Source: Branchiostoma belcheri
Lineage: Eukaryota; Chordata; Leptocardii; Amphioxiformes; Branchiostomatidae
Direction of reading: 5' to 3'
Length of the DNA stretch: 64,000 bases
Assembly (NCBI RefSeq): GCF_001625305.1
Contig: NW_017803379.1
Span: 1,374,087 to 1,438,086 of the forward strand
Shown here: positions 12,601-23,472 of the stretch, piece by piece
Numbering within the stretch: the first letter of the stretch is position 1
Layout: the number at the start of each line of letters is the position of its first letter
Made by a program: the position numbers and the translations under genes
The notes under the pieces: model-generated
What the model was told of the DNA's origin: nothing
Databases searched by the model: none
Seen by the model: only the letters and a program-made list of their open reading frames with translations

Positions 12601-15029
12601 TTGGGCTCTCCCTTGAGCATTACTAGTCTTTCCTCATGATTTGAATGTTTGTGAGTTTTATGTTTCTCCCTCTTAGAAGACTTGTGCTGACCAGATCTAC
12701 TGCTACTATTGGCTGCAGCAGACATTGCCTTCCCTTTGTGTTTATCTGCAACAGATGTGAGTGTATGACTGCCTCTTTCTCCAGCTAATTTAAGCTTTTT
12801 ACATGGAACATCAGGATCAGATTCTGCCACTGTAACCTTGCTGTCCAACTTTGAGATGGTAACTTTAAGTTTACTTGGTTGTATCTCCTCTGTCTCAGTT
12901 TCTTGGCTATCCTCCACCTTCAGTAGATGCTCCAGTAGCTTATTTTTGGAATCTGGTGATAACGGCCTCTGTGGATCATAGACAAGTCTGACATCTTCCT
13001 TGACAGCCTCTGTCTTGTTGGGGATGCATATTTCCAGGTCTCCATCTTTAAGAGGACTTTTTTTACTTGTGTCCTTTTGCCGAGCAGGTGATCTGTCCCA
13101 AACAATTTTCTTAATTGCCGTTTTCTTCTGCGGCTTGGGCATTTCCATCTTCTTTACCACAGTGTTCTTGGCAGTTGGAGCTAAAAAAGCCTGTTTTCCT
13201 TCAGATTTTATTACTACTGTTTTCTGTGCAGGAAATACAACTGGATTCCTGGTCTTACTGCTGTGAGCTGGAGAGCGGTCCCAGACAATAGGCTTTATCT
13301 TTGGTTTTGGTCTTTCTGTGTGTGACTTGACAGTGCCTTCTGGATTGGAACCCATTTTGACTCTCTTGTTCTGCTGCAAGAATTCAACATCGCAATCTCC
13401 ACTGGTTGGTGGTCTGGTACTCTGTGCCTTACTCTTTAAACCTGAGCTTTTGTGTACAACACTCCTTCCACTGTTTTCAGAACCACAATCTTTTGTACAC
13501 CGAGACATGCTTACAACAGGCTGTGGGTTTCTTGACTTGTCTTGAGATGATTGAAGCTTGTCAGCAACATCAGAGACTTGTTCTGCCTGGGGAGTTTTAA
13601 GAGAAACTTCTTTGGGCCTGTAAACAGAGCCGCTCACACTACTGCTCTCAGTTGGAACTGCCTTCCTTCTTATTTCTCCAACCTTTACTTTTTCACTTGT
13701 ATTAACTAGAGAAGATGCTTCGAGACCAGCAGTAGCAGAAGCTACAGATCTATTCAATTCTCTCGACTGATTGCTTTTATCTATTGCCCCTTTGTGGTCA
13801 GATAAAGAACTTATTTCTGGAGTAGAGGAACCTTTGCTTCCTACAATTGGGCTACTAGCTAAAGACTTTGGAGGAGTCTCACAGCTGTATGCAGGATTTG
13901 GCCAGACATCGATGACTTCAAACTGTGCATCAGTTTCCATTGAGTCACCTTCTAAACTGTCAGTCAAATATTTACCATCCTGGTCAACTAGATCTATTTC
14001 TTCTTCAGGTGTCACACACAGATCAATTATTACATCATCAACATAGTTTGTAGGTTTGTTTGACACTGCCATAGCACAATCCGTTATCATATGAGACGGT
14101 TGGCTGTTCTTTGTTGAAACATCTTTGGGCATGGAACACTTGGTGCCATTCTCTTGTGGCTCAATTCTAGTTTCATCAGTACGTGTACCACCAGCTTTGT
14201 GAGTTGCTATTCCCTCTACTTCTGAAAGAGGACTGTCAAGTTTCTGAATAGCTGCCATCTGATGAGCACCTTTAGCTTCACTGCTGCAACATCTTTCCTC
14301 TACAGCAGGCTCTTTATCTGTAGAGATGCACACTTCTAATGCATCTTCAGCTTTTCCCTGCTCCTCATCAACAAGCATGGTGGTACCATCAAAGTCCTCA
14401 TGAATGCCATTTCGAACCAGCAACTCTGTCTTCTCATCGTCGTTGGTAACAAGACTCTCCTTAGATCCCTTGTCCTGTTGCAACTCTTTTCTCTGATCGT
14501 CATCTTCAGACAGGTAAGCTGTGATGTCTGACAGCACGCTGCACGTGTCACAATTATCTTCTGTGACATAAGTGCCTAAAACTGAGGGTTCTGTTGAACT
14601 TGATTCTCCAAGACACTGATCTAAGTCTTTTAGAACTGACAATACATCATCATTCCCTTCTTGGCCTTGCTGAGCTTGAGAAACATCTTTCCCACTTGAG
14701 GGCTTTACTGGATCTGCCCCTTTTGCTGTTACATGGTCAGAGATGTCACTGTCCAATGTGTCAGCCTTTGCTGATGAAGAAATACGACTCAATCCTTCTT
14801 CAGTTAAAACTGGTGAATCAGAATCAGCATCACTTGCTGCATCCCAGTCTTCCTGAGGAATCAGTTCTCTCAAGAGTAAGTCAACTACCTCCTCGGCATC
14901 CTTAGGACTACGCTGGAATGACACCACTGAGACACCAGTGCCACATGTTTGCTGCTTCGTGGGGGTCATGTCCGCACTTCCTGTCATATTCTCACCAGGA
15001 GCTTCTCCTTCTAACAGTGCCTCCGCCAT
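9669..15029 (-). CDS. Large intronless charged nuclear-type protein, 1786 aa, family unknown
   Basis: An unbroken frame of 1786 codons starts at ATG 15029 (context AAGCATGGCG) and stops at 9669; no intron is needed. Most of the protein is low-complexity Ser/Glu/Asp/Lys sequence, typical of disordered nuclear proteins. Lys/Arg clusters that look like nuclear localisation signals include KREKHKTHKH, KRKRSSKRRKK and KKRKKQRKKQQK. Two copies of IVWDRSPA occur at residues 580-587 and 642-649, each preceded by lysines. The last 120 residues look ordered, with SRLYNELQDRLQREGHDIRE, then TYRFKATIKVKFPKRDKDF and a basic end KKKEKK; this is the part most likely to be conserved. I do not recognise the family and assign no function. 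The TTTCCCGCC/AAGATGGCG motif 1.2 kb upstream may belong to its promoter. Confidence 0.85.
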   Translation of the reverse strand: MAEALLEGEAPGENMTGSADMTPTKQQTCGTGVSVVSFQRSPKDAEEVVDLLLRELIPQEDWDAASDADSDSPVLTEEGLSRISSSAKADTLDSDISDHVTAKGADPVKPSSGKDVSQAQQGQEGNDDVLSVLKDLDQCLGESSSTEPSVLGTYVTEDNCDTCSVLSDITAYLSEDDDQRKELQQDKGSKESLVTNDDEKTELLVRNGIHEDFDGTTMLVDEEQGKAEDALEVCISTDKEPAVEERCCSSEAKGAHQMAAIQKLDSPLSEVEGIATHKAGGTRTDETRIEPQENGTKCSMPKDVSTKNSQPSHMITDCAMAVSNKPTNYVDDVIIDLCVTPEEEIDLVDQDGKYLTDSLEGDSMETDAQFEVIDVWPNPAYSCETPPKSLASSPIVGSKGSSTPEISSLSDHKGAIDKSNQSRELNRSVASATAGLEASSLVNTSEKVKVGEIRRKAVPTESSSVSGSVYRPKEVSLKTPQAEQVSDVADKLQSSQDKSRNPQPVVSMSRCTKDCGSENSGRSVVHKSSGLKSKAQSTRPPTSGDCDVEFLQQNKRVKMGSNPEGTVKSHTERPKPKIKPIVWDRSPAHSSKTRNPVVFPAQKTVVIKSEGKQAFLAPTAKNTVVKKMEMPKPQKKTAIKKIVWDRSPARQKDTSKKSPLKDGDLEICIPNKTEAVKEDVRLVYDPQRPLSPDSKNKLLEHLLKVEDSQETETEEIQPSKLKVTISKLDSKVTVAESDPDVPCKKLKLAGERGSHTLTSVADKHKGKAMSAAANSSSRSGQHKSSKREKHKTHKHSNHEERLVMLKGEPKPTVQASMTAHNSKEKPQHKGDGKEKSTSVEKKLSPSDAIKRKRSSKRRKKSSDSNDSKDGQGKSRKKAKVSNDIEDELSSLLEITPMEGKVSRPMFSEKLQQEAQPSSDPREACIQKDTVDTGGGSEILETGPSTDVTDLSEKLRRSRAKRQQQQKTSDTVVGMEPTEVQQVHLPDSEICKEDKSQHDMEDMITDEQNTEETQEKQEVRITRQVVITDDHISSIAAMKTSTIDSEEDWDAILDLTDNETDPGIQITSPGQSSDLKTTFQSILDEEDFYNENAEALHLENPMEEIIAQERLMYNDTNTIATSTSAALEGEDHVTSDNLSGYETVDEVVDSDNEVQVGGSGSQVRLAATVSSPSVKASFFILPCQNQSPTVLKTTDSISSSISVFVKDTKQNDSEEMKACESTIVKEAALSGFTGTSDIVSNEAAKVDSGFVLPEHAGVTHEESEKVPSQIDLEVTVSKDTSEGEPRGTDSKDLPLTATSTDVLCDEPEEPVCRDSLQNDLGHNLRELLEKALFEALIQSDKKGAEKKPLEVCNSPMALEPSHSETSQNQVSPSLKEEVDTSMQNREQKSDATSGAGEQSQMSSSKEKDVPCENTSESAGPGASIANKIVIDDSFKEPVDCGAIVKLPQVGNEKIGQVLSLNSQHTTEISPAAAVVLETCIGKQGQDAVKPVEHKDSADAAIAKEEQRASHSKSGEDQNTSVPLQSSTVKSDLPAADIRVVRDSCSKETPAAITSLTTSARVEDKPKPCTDTTTVFTRLENSPQKKSESGVFNRLGGYSTKLKGKKSRAECCTKPRFHPYQGKAPTDSKGQGNENNVHLCKESLEELNQLVTKEDKQAGSKKRKKQRKKQQKPGPSRLYNELQDRLQREGHDIRETYYLDGGSENPYDEGRFTGRGSDPEYCLEEMPCVRNSDPSDMTSKTYRFKATIKVKFPKRDKDFHCYPAPQLPRFKDIPDKFPRHQMKKKEKK

Positions 15030-17351
15030 GCTTATTTCAATCTACCAAGGTTTTACAATATTCTCTATTCAATGGTGTATCGAATATCTTATTCATACAT
15101 ATCCACAAAGTTAACGCTCAATCGTTAAAAACTACATATGATTCAGTTACTGTGATATTCTATCATTGATTGTCAAACAAATATACTAATACTTTATACA
15201 ATTGTTCATGAGGTTTGCACATGCTACATGTAGTAGTATGTAGTTTGTTCAGTTTCTAATGTTCACAGCAGGACGAGTGGAGAATGCAGACTCGTCGGAG
15301 ACACTGTAACTTTTCAGCTGACTTTGTGGTTGGAAAAGTATACAAGCATCATCACTGTATCAGCACAGAAAGAATGGTCTGGAACAAAAACAGGCAACCA
15401 AGCAATCATTGGGACAATGTTAGGAGTGAGTATAGAGTGTTTGTATTGTACTCATGCAACCGTGTTGGTTGGTAAAAGGTAAATTTGAATGTGTAACTAA
15501 GAGTCCAGTAACATTTTGGACTGCATGCAATGTAAACTGAGTTACAGCAGTTATGATTAGACTAAAACTGTGAGTAAGAGGAGAAAAATCCGGTTACAAC
15601 TTTTTATATATTGAAAAAATCATATTCATAGGATCCAAGTTTGACGTACCTGAACTTGGAGCTGAGCACACCTTCTCACCTTCCAGGTATGACCATCAGG
15701 TAGACTTCTCGGCAAACTGACTAGAAATATGACGATTCAAGAATGTAGACCATATAGATGATACGTCTATACCTTCTAGTTCTCTGGGTTCTATATTGAA
15801 GTTTAAATAGCTGTGGTCACTTTTAGCAAGACAACATTTGAGTAGATGTCGTGAAGTTACCAAATTTTAAACAGGGTAACTTTTTAGTTTCTGTTCATAT
15901 TCACACAAAGGGTAACGATACTAGAACTGTCCGTTATACACAACTTCTACTTGCCCCATACACACACATCATATAACAAGAATCCGAAATGGAAAATATT
16001 TCGAGAACTGACGATGGAGTGCAGGCTTGTCTCTCCTGCCAAAACAACAGAATACAGAAATTTACCTGATTCAGAAGGCTGTCAGGGACGACAATTGGTA
16101 TTACTCGAAGGTCTGTGAACTGTCTTTAGTAGCTGACAACAATAAATTATCCCAATATTCGACAGTTTTCCATGAACAAATCTCCAAACCGACACATTCT
16201 ACAAGTTTCCCGCCAAGATGGCGACTGGAAGAGTGCATTATCACTGAGGGGAAGGATGTGGTTTTAAATAAATTTATAAAAGCCAAAGTAAGCAACATAA
16301 ATAATTGATTCAATAATTAAAATTCATCTGATATATATTCAAATAAATTACCCTAAGACCGATTTTACGTTTTAGTGAACTCTGTCAAAATACTACAAAA
16401 ACTTGCCGTCCCTATACTCAATTTTACAGTATGCTCTTCCAGGAACTCTGGTAAGTGAAGCGCCAGGTGGCGCTTTTGTTGGTAAACAAAGTTGTTTGTC
16501 ATTTACGTGGATGTTGTGTTGTATTAAATCATACATGGATGCCTCCAAAAGCAGCTAGTCCTAATGTCACTCCGATTGATCAGTATGCTTAAAGTTGTAA
16601 AGATTGTATGCAATCTTGCATGCAATGTTATAAGAAAACGTAAGTTAATCTCTGGCCGGCAGAATTCTGGCAAAAAATGGTGAAAGAACAGCATCATCTA
16701 CTCCCATGGATAGATTGAACTCACGTTTGACGAAAAATCAGTGAAGACGTTCTCGTTCGATACTGCGGACGCAATATATGTCTTATAGTCCACATCCGCA
16801 AGGTGGCGCTTTCCGCGGTACCAGCGATGTGCTCTTTCCTTGGTGCTGAAAAGGATATCCCTTGTTATGCATTTGCATTGAGATTGTGCAAGTCCGGCGT
16901 CCTACGATAGACGCGCTAACTCTACCCAATCATGTCCAAAAATGACTGGAACAAATAAACGAATGAACCATAATGTTACAGAGCCTCAATACTGATCTAC
17001 GCATGTGCCGTGGGACCTAGCATAATTCACAACCAGGCTTTCATCAAATTCATGTGCAAAACGCAATAACGCAACCTCAAGATCTGCAGCCATCAGGCAA
17101 GAAGAACTAAAATTTGCAGGACCCAGAAGGTAAAAAAATATGTTCCTAGAGCCGTCATAAAAACAGAGGTGATCTAGACGAAGGCAACAATGGGTATTTT
17201 TGTACAAACGTCATGTGTTGAATGTATCGGTATGGATATGGGTATGCAGTAGATATGGTGGGGCCGGGGTACTTATTAGGCATGGGATTACGTCCTGTAC
17301 AGAATACAGCTCAACATTTCAACACCGTTTTACAACGTAGGTGGTAGCTGT
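15030..17351. other. Intergenic region between divergent genes
   Basis: Apart from the E2F/YY1 motif at 16206-16223 I see no exon or repeat that I can support. The short open frames show no homology signal. Confidence 0.5.
16206..16223. promoter_or_regulatory. Composite E2F/YY1 motif, candidate promoter
   Basis: TTTCCCGCC (E2F type, 16206-16214) abuts AAGATGGCG (YY1 type, 16215-16223). It lies 1.2 kb upstream of the 1786-codon minus-strand gene and 1.1 kb upstream of alkaline phosphatase. It may mark a transcription start with a noncoding first exon; which gene it serves is unclear. Confidence 0.4.
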
Positions 17352-20300
17352 ATGTGCGACGAGATGGAGCTGCACCGCTTTCTCTTTCTGGTGTCTGCTG
17401 TCCTCCCCACAACTATGGAACAGGCACCATCAGGACGACAGCCAACATTCTCAGGTCAGTGACATTTTTGGCAACGCCTTAGAGGTGGAGCTGATCTAAA
17501 TAGTACAAAGATTGGATTGCAAATATCATATAAGAAATTTTACTTGTACATTCCCTAGAGAATTGAATTTTTGCTGCATCTTGGTGGCATGATGGTCTTA
17601 CAGAGAAAAGGGACATTTGCTGAGTATCGTCATTTCAAAACTAATGTATGCCGTGTCATTTTAAACAGAGCCTCAGAAGCGCACACCATCTGAGGAACGA
17701 GATCCTGCATTCTGGAATGACATGGCACATCGCGACCTTGACAGAGCCATTCAGCTACAGAAGTTGAACTTGAACGTGGCCAAAAATGTGGTGCTGTTCA
17801 TAGGAGACGGCATGGGTGTAACTACTGTGACTGCTGGGAGGATTCTGAAGGGACAGCTACAAGGCCAGCCAGGGGAGGAAACTGTGCTAGCTATGGACTC
17901 ATTGCCACATATGGGCCTAGCCAAGGTGATGCAGTTATTATTGTAATTCTCTTTGGGTATAAAGGCCGATAACATGTCCAAAAAGGGTAGGAATGCCAAT
18001 TTTTTTTTCATTTCCATTCCATGAATGTCACAACATGTCTTTACTTGAACACATTTCCCCTACCGGTATTATTCAAGCAATCTTGACTGCCCCTCCCATG
18101 TTGAGAAGAAAGGTACAGCAATAGAAAGGCCCAGACATTTGGTTCCATTCTTACCTTAGTTCTGTGTGTGTATACTGAAGGAACTTAAACTAACAGAGTA
18201 GATAGACAACTACTAGTATATCAACACAATATGTCAAAACGTTTGAGGCATATTTAAGGGTTGCAAAGAGTCAGCCTTTGTCTATTCTCTACTGTGTGAA
18301 TCTAGACCTACAACCTGGACTATCAGGTACCAGACTCCGCAGGTACAGCCACAGCTTACCTGTCAGGGGTGAAGGCAGAGCGAGGGACTGTAGGGGTCAA
18401 CTGTCGGGTAAGGAACGGGGTCTGTGCAACTCAGAAGGGCAACGAGGTCAACTCAATCCTGGTGCTGGCCAATCAGGCAGGTGGGTTGGTGCATCGTTGA
18501 TACACATCCAAGTTTTGTTGTGTAGTGACTTTCAATTTGAGTAGACTCAGGTTGGCTGGTAGATTAGGTATGGATGTTAATTGTGCAATATTTATCAATT
18601 CTATGGTTTAGATTCATATTTAGAATGGTGCATATTTGTATACTAGTAGTGCACTACTCAATTATCATAATTCACTTTCATCACTATGCACTTCATAATT
18701 ATAGCATAGTTGCATATCCTTATTAAGACATACACCTGATAAAAGAGATAGGACTCTCATCTGCTTCTCTTCAGGCAAGTCTACAGGAGTTGTGTCCACC
18801 ACCAGCTTGACCGATGCCACAGTAGCCTCCACATACGCACACAGTGCTAGCCGATACTGGGACACTGATGCTAACCTGCCCTGGGAGGCTGTTCAAAATG
18901 GGTGCAAGGACATTGCAGCTCAGCTGGTGGATAGTGCTCCCGATATAGAGGTAACATTAAATTTCTTATCTCTCTGAGTTACGTTACATTCATGTGTATG
19001 GCCAATCTGTATATTTCTGTCTTGCTGACAAATCATCACTCTGGGGAACAAGACCAGCAATGACTATCAATTATTGTTATGTGTATTTGAATCAAAGATG
19101 TGTATGGTTCAATTGTTGTCATGTTTCTTTAAGGTGCTTCTAGCTGGTGGACGTCAGAACTTCCTTCCTCAAAACATTCCTGACATGGAGTATCCCAACA
19201 GGTATGGGACCCGTCAAGACGGCAGGAACCTCCTTGAAGAATGGGTGACCAGAAAACCAGGGACGGCCCAGTTTGTGTGGAACATGGATGAGTTCAATGC
19301 CATAGATTCAAACAAGACAGACTATCTGTTGGGTAGGGACCGTTCTCTTGTATAGCACTTTGATTCTTAAACACCTTTCAAGAGGAAAAAGTCAATTTCA
19401 CATGTTGTTACATTGCACATTGTATACTAGTAATTGCTACCAGTATAAAGGTAACAACACAGATTGAAATACACTAATTGACTATTGCAGGGTTATTTGA
19501 ACCTCACCACATGAAGTTTTCCATTGACCGTGAACTTGACAGTGCAGGCGAGCCAACCCTTTCCAACATGACCCAAAAAGCCATCCAGATCCTACAGAAG
19601 AACAGCAATGGTTTCTTCCTGCTGGTGGAAGGTGTGGGGTCTACTACTTTGCATCTTTACTGATCAAGGAATTATTGTACACACAAGCATGTACTGTTAG
19701 ACATCCAGTTTTGCCCTGAACTGTCTACTTTCATGCACACCTTCTAGAAATCCTGCAGTTACATTCTGTCATACAGAATAACAAACACTTGGGGACATGA
19801 TTGTTGCATTCCATGCACTGAGTTAATTCTATTTACAGGTGGGCGCATTGACCATGGACACCATGCAAATCAAGCTGTCAGGGCACTGCACGACACAGTT
19901 GCATTTGATGATGCCATTCAGGTATAACAATCTTTACCTGCATACTTGACACTTAGCATGCAAGCTTTCTATTCAGAAACATATTGTTCAACTAGCATAG
20001 TCCCCTTTAGTATACCGTTGTCATTTTCATTTTCTCAGTGCTACTGAGTGTTTGGCAGAAAAAAATACTCAAAGAAAGGGAAAAATAGACTCAGTGTCTT
20101 TCTTCTTTAGGTTGCCAAGGACATGCTTGATATGCAGGACAGTCTGATCATTGTGACAGCCGACCATTCTCACACCTTCACCTTTGGGGGTTACCCAAGT
20201 CGAGGAAATCCAATATTTGGTTTGTCCATTTTGTAATCAGGTGTTACAAGCAAGACACAGCTGACTATTAAAATAGTATCAATTACTTTGTGAATCTTAA

Positions 20301-21292
20301 TACAAAGATATATTTTACTGTATAGATTCATTATCTTAAAACATATTGCTGCAAAATGAGCTTGGTTTTGATTTAAGTGTAAGTGCATCTTGTTTCTGAG
20401 GAGAATGTAAGTTATATAACTGTGGCCTTGGTGTATATATAAACTACATCAATTGGATCTATCAAGGGTAACAGATTACAGATATGTCACATCATGTAAT
20501 TTACCTCACTGTCTCCAACAGGAAAGACTGATTACAACTTTGGTTTTGAACTTCTGGACCGGAAGCCGATGACAAGTCTGCTGTATGGTAACGGGCCGGG
20601 CTACAGTCTGTCTGGTACAAGGGAGGACATTACGAACATTGACACAGGTCTACTAATATGTTCACCTGTATCATACCACTGGTCCTTCTTTACTAGCCTG
20701 AGCTACCAGGCTTTGGCAAGTGGCTGGAAAGAGTAGAAATCAGCAAAACAGACAGATGATAGATATGCTGGGGAGTAGCAAACTGTTCTTTCAGTGTCGA
20801 CCAACTCCCCTGGTACATCTGTCTATTTGGCCAATTTGTACTCTCTCCAGCCACTTTCCAAAGCCTGGAAGAGGCTACTTTTAACCCCTTTCTATAAAAT
20901 TTCCCTTGAATTTGAAGTGATGATATGAAAGTCCTAATCACTGTGCCTTTCTTTCAGGAAGCAAAGACTACAAACAGCAAAGTGCGGTGCCTCTGGCACA
21001 CGAGACACATGGTGGAGAGGATGTGCCCGTCTTTGCAGGGGGTCCCATGGCACATCTGGTCCATGGTGTCCATGAACAGAACTACGTTGCACATGTCATG
21101 AAGTATGCAGCGTGTCTCGGAGAGTACCGCGAAAACTGTCACACTCAGCGAGAGCCAAGAGCAGCAAGGGGCGGTGTGGCTGTCAGGACATGGGACTTCA
21201 AAACAAAAATAATTGTATTGATTTTGATTGTTAATTTGTTACCATATTCTCCCATTGACAGTCAAAATGCCATGCACAATGGCAAAAGATAA
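17352..21292 (+). CDS. ALPL: Alkaline phosphatase, tissue-nonspecific/intestinal type, complete 10-exon gene
   Basis: Exons: 17352-17454, 17669-17925, 18306-18480, 18775-18950, 19134-19332, 19491-19631, 19839-19921, 20111-20219, 20522-20647 and 20958-21292. Phases agree throughout, giving 567 residues. The N-terminus ([18 protein letters not shown]) looks like a signal peptide. The protein hydrolyses phosphate monoesters outside the cell. Metal and active-site signatures are present: [11 protein letters not shown], the nucleophile Ser131 in [40 protein letters not shown] and [32 protein letters not shown] is close to vertebrate enzymes. The C-terminus has a hydrophobic run ([13 protein letters not shown]), as expected for a GPI signal, but a polar tail of about 15 residues follows it, which is unusual. 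Vertebrate ALPL and the intestinal/placental genes are co-orthologues, so the symbol is approximate. Confidence 0.93.
20694..20877. mobile_element. 184-bp foldback element in alkaline phosphatase intron 9
   Basis: The ends are inverted: TAGCCT then CCAGGCTTTGG and AAGTGGCTGGA on the left, and their complements on the right, ending AGGCTA, with arms of about 40 bases and few mismatches. No coding capacity. The right arm and flank recur as a fragment at 32181-32260, so this is a dispersed family. Confidence 0.7.
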
Positions 21293-21349
21293 ATCAAACT
21301 TTGTATTCAACCCTATGGATACTAATAAATAAGTATCCCAAAAAAGATC

Positions 21350-21355
21350 AATAAA
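21350..21355 (+). terminator. Poly(A) signal of alkaline phosphatase
   Basis: AATAAA 58 bases after the stop codon. Alternative AATAAA signals stand at 21324 and 21433. Confidence 0.5.
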
Positions 21356-21884
21356 GAACACAGTGTAATAAGTATAAACTATCACTTCTTGTAAGCTTCT
21401 CGACCATAGTGTAATGTTACCTCTGCACAAACAATAAAGGATGTCCTTGGCAATACTAACTTGTATCATAATCTAGACAAGCTACTAGTATTAGCTCGGA
21501 TATCTTTCCATCCATCTCTACCACCATCCCTTGGTTCACAGCACAATATCCTCACAGTTGATTGAAGTTGCATGTACAAATGTAGTAACTTGGACGCCAG
21601 ACTGTTTCTTGGACCAATATGCCAACTGCTGAAAGATGTAGTCAGCAATCTGGGATTGGTCAGGTCCTAGGTCTGGGCAAGTCCTGGCACGCCCTTCCAC
21701 AATGGCATGTTCCATCTACAAAGGAGGGATTTGTGTATTACCAGACATCTTAGAGCTGAGTAGAGTAGAATCTTTACCTTAAACTTCAAGTAAATAACGT
21801 TAAAGCAATCGGATTATCACCCCAAAAAATAACAGCTACATTTTATTGTATCTTGAAGAGGTGTTCCAAATTAGCAGGTTGTCA

Positions 21885-22080
21885 CCCCCTCCCATATTTT
21901 TATACGTCCCAAAGACAACCTTTGACCTTCCTGGAAGATTCCCGCGCTTTTTGGAGGATGTGCATTCATTCCACCAGAAGAAGACCCGGGGACGGTCTGC
22001 GTCAGATCGAGAGCTTCTTCCCTATTCCCGTAGACCTCAAAAGTCAGTGGGACCAAATCTAAGATCTACTACAAGGTTAG
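21885..22080 (+). other. Noncoding 5' exon of kelch gene copy A
   Basis: This stretch is repeated before all three kelch genes (26750-26955 and 32605-32813) and in each case ends at a good donor (TTAG|GTAAG). The matching acceptor lies a few bases upstream of the kelch start codon (AG at 23462-23463). It reads as a 5' UTR exon with an intron of about 1.4 kb. It contains TTCCCGCGC, an E2F-like element, and a short upstream open frame. The left boundary is approximate. Confidence 0.6.
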
Positions 22081-22801
22081 GTAAGGAAATCTTCATGTGT
22101 TTGTAATGTAAGGAGCATAAGTTACCATAGTTTCAAGCTGTAGTAAAGTTATCCACCCGAGCTAGTTTTCTAGGAAACGGGTCGCGACCGGTCGCAGCCC
22201 CATCTGTTTCTAATATACATGTATTTAGTATTCGCGCGGGAACCACAGACTATACTAGCACTAGTACAAAATGTATCAGCATATTTCATCCACTCTAAAC
22301 TGAATTTGAAAGTATATTAATGCGTCAGATTAATTTTCTTCAAACTAATGAGTTGTTCGAAATTAAGTAGCTCATCACAACTTGGCCAACACAGAATTAT
22401 TTTACATGTCCAAGTCCTGAAGATTTTGGATTCTCTGTTTTTCTCTAGCTGTACTCATGGAGGTAACGTTATACCATGGTTAAATCAGGGTCAAGAACAA
22501 GGAGGTTAGCCTGGCCCAGTGCTGTACATTTTGCTTCATTCAATTTGTTACAATATCTTCAGGTTCCTTGGTTAGAGTTTTGTCCTGGCTGAGCTGAAAT
22601 TTGCATGTTGTTGTTTTAGTGCTCTAGGTTGTCCTGTTTTCAATTGTTATGGTGTAAATAGCTTTAGGTTGCATTGTTTAGTACCTCATTGTTACGGTAA
22701 ATATGTTTCTGTAGGATACCCCTGTAATTTGCATAACTCCTGTACATGTCTGGTGCAATATGAATACACATAACTTGCAAGTTTTGAAATAATTCAGTTT
22801 C

Positions 22802-22905
22802 ATAGCCTGAGTGTCAGCCTTGTTACTGTTAGCTTAGCTTTGTCCACTCCCCAAGATCCACTCCCCACCTCTTGGGAAAGCTAACAAGGCTGACACTCAG
22901 GCTAT
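22802..22905. mobile_element. 104-bp foldback element with perfect 24-bp arms
   Basis: The arms 22802-22825 and 22882-22905 are perfect inverted copies beginning ATAGCCTGAGTGTCAGCC. The element lies in the 5' UTR intron of kelch copy A and shares TAGCCT termini with the elements at 20694 and 63137. Confidence 0.75.
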
Positions 22906-23472
22906 CTGTTTCAAGGACCAGACTGAAAAAGTAGTAGTTACCATCATTTTATCGTATATTTCACCCTTTCCCACTATTGTAAGAATCCATTTGTGGCCAT
23001 CTCCTGACAAACCCAAGGTGGTCGTGTAACATGCGCATGTATTCACTGAACACCAGTGGTACCCTTCTGTCTGGATATGATGGTCACACTCTGGTAAGAA
23101 CTGCCAGATGTGTCAGTTCTCCCATCAGGAGGGGATGGACCATTCCATTCTATTGATTCTTAGGGGGAAGGGGGTACTTTTGGGATCTTATAATTATATG
23201 CATAATTTTAGGCAATTTGTTATCTAAAATATCTTTTTTGATTAAATGTTCTTTTCTTTAGCTTATCACTGTGTCCTATCACTGTGGACTCTTGCATGAC
23301 TTATGATACTTTTTAGCAGCCTGTTTTTAGTATGACTTTTTAGCTGGTGTGTTACGCCGAAAGGTGGTTATACCGGCTATACAGATACACTAACAGATAC
23401 AGATACTGCAGTACTGATCAGTAAGTTATCTTTTATTTATTCTTTATTCTTTTCATACCTTAGGGCATAAAA

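Noticed and set aside
9693..14905. Many 60-130-codon plus-strand frames opposite the 1786-codon gene
   Set aside because: Shadows caused by the composition of the long minus-strand coding exon.
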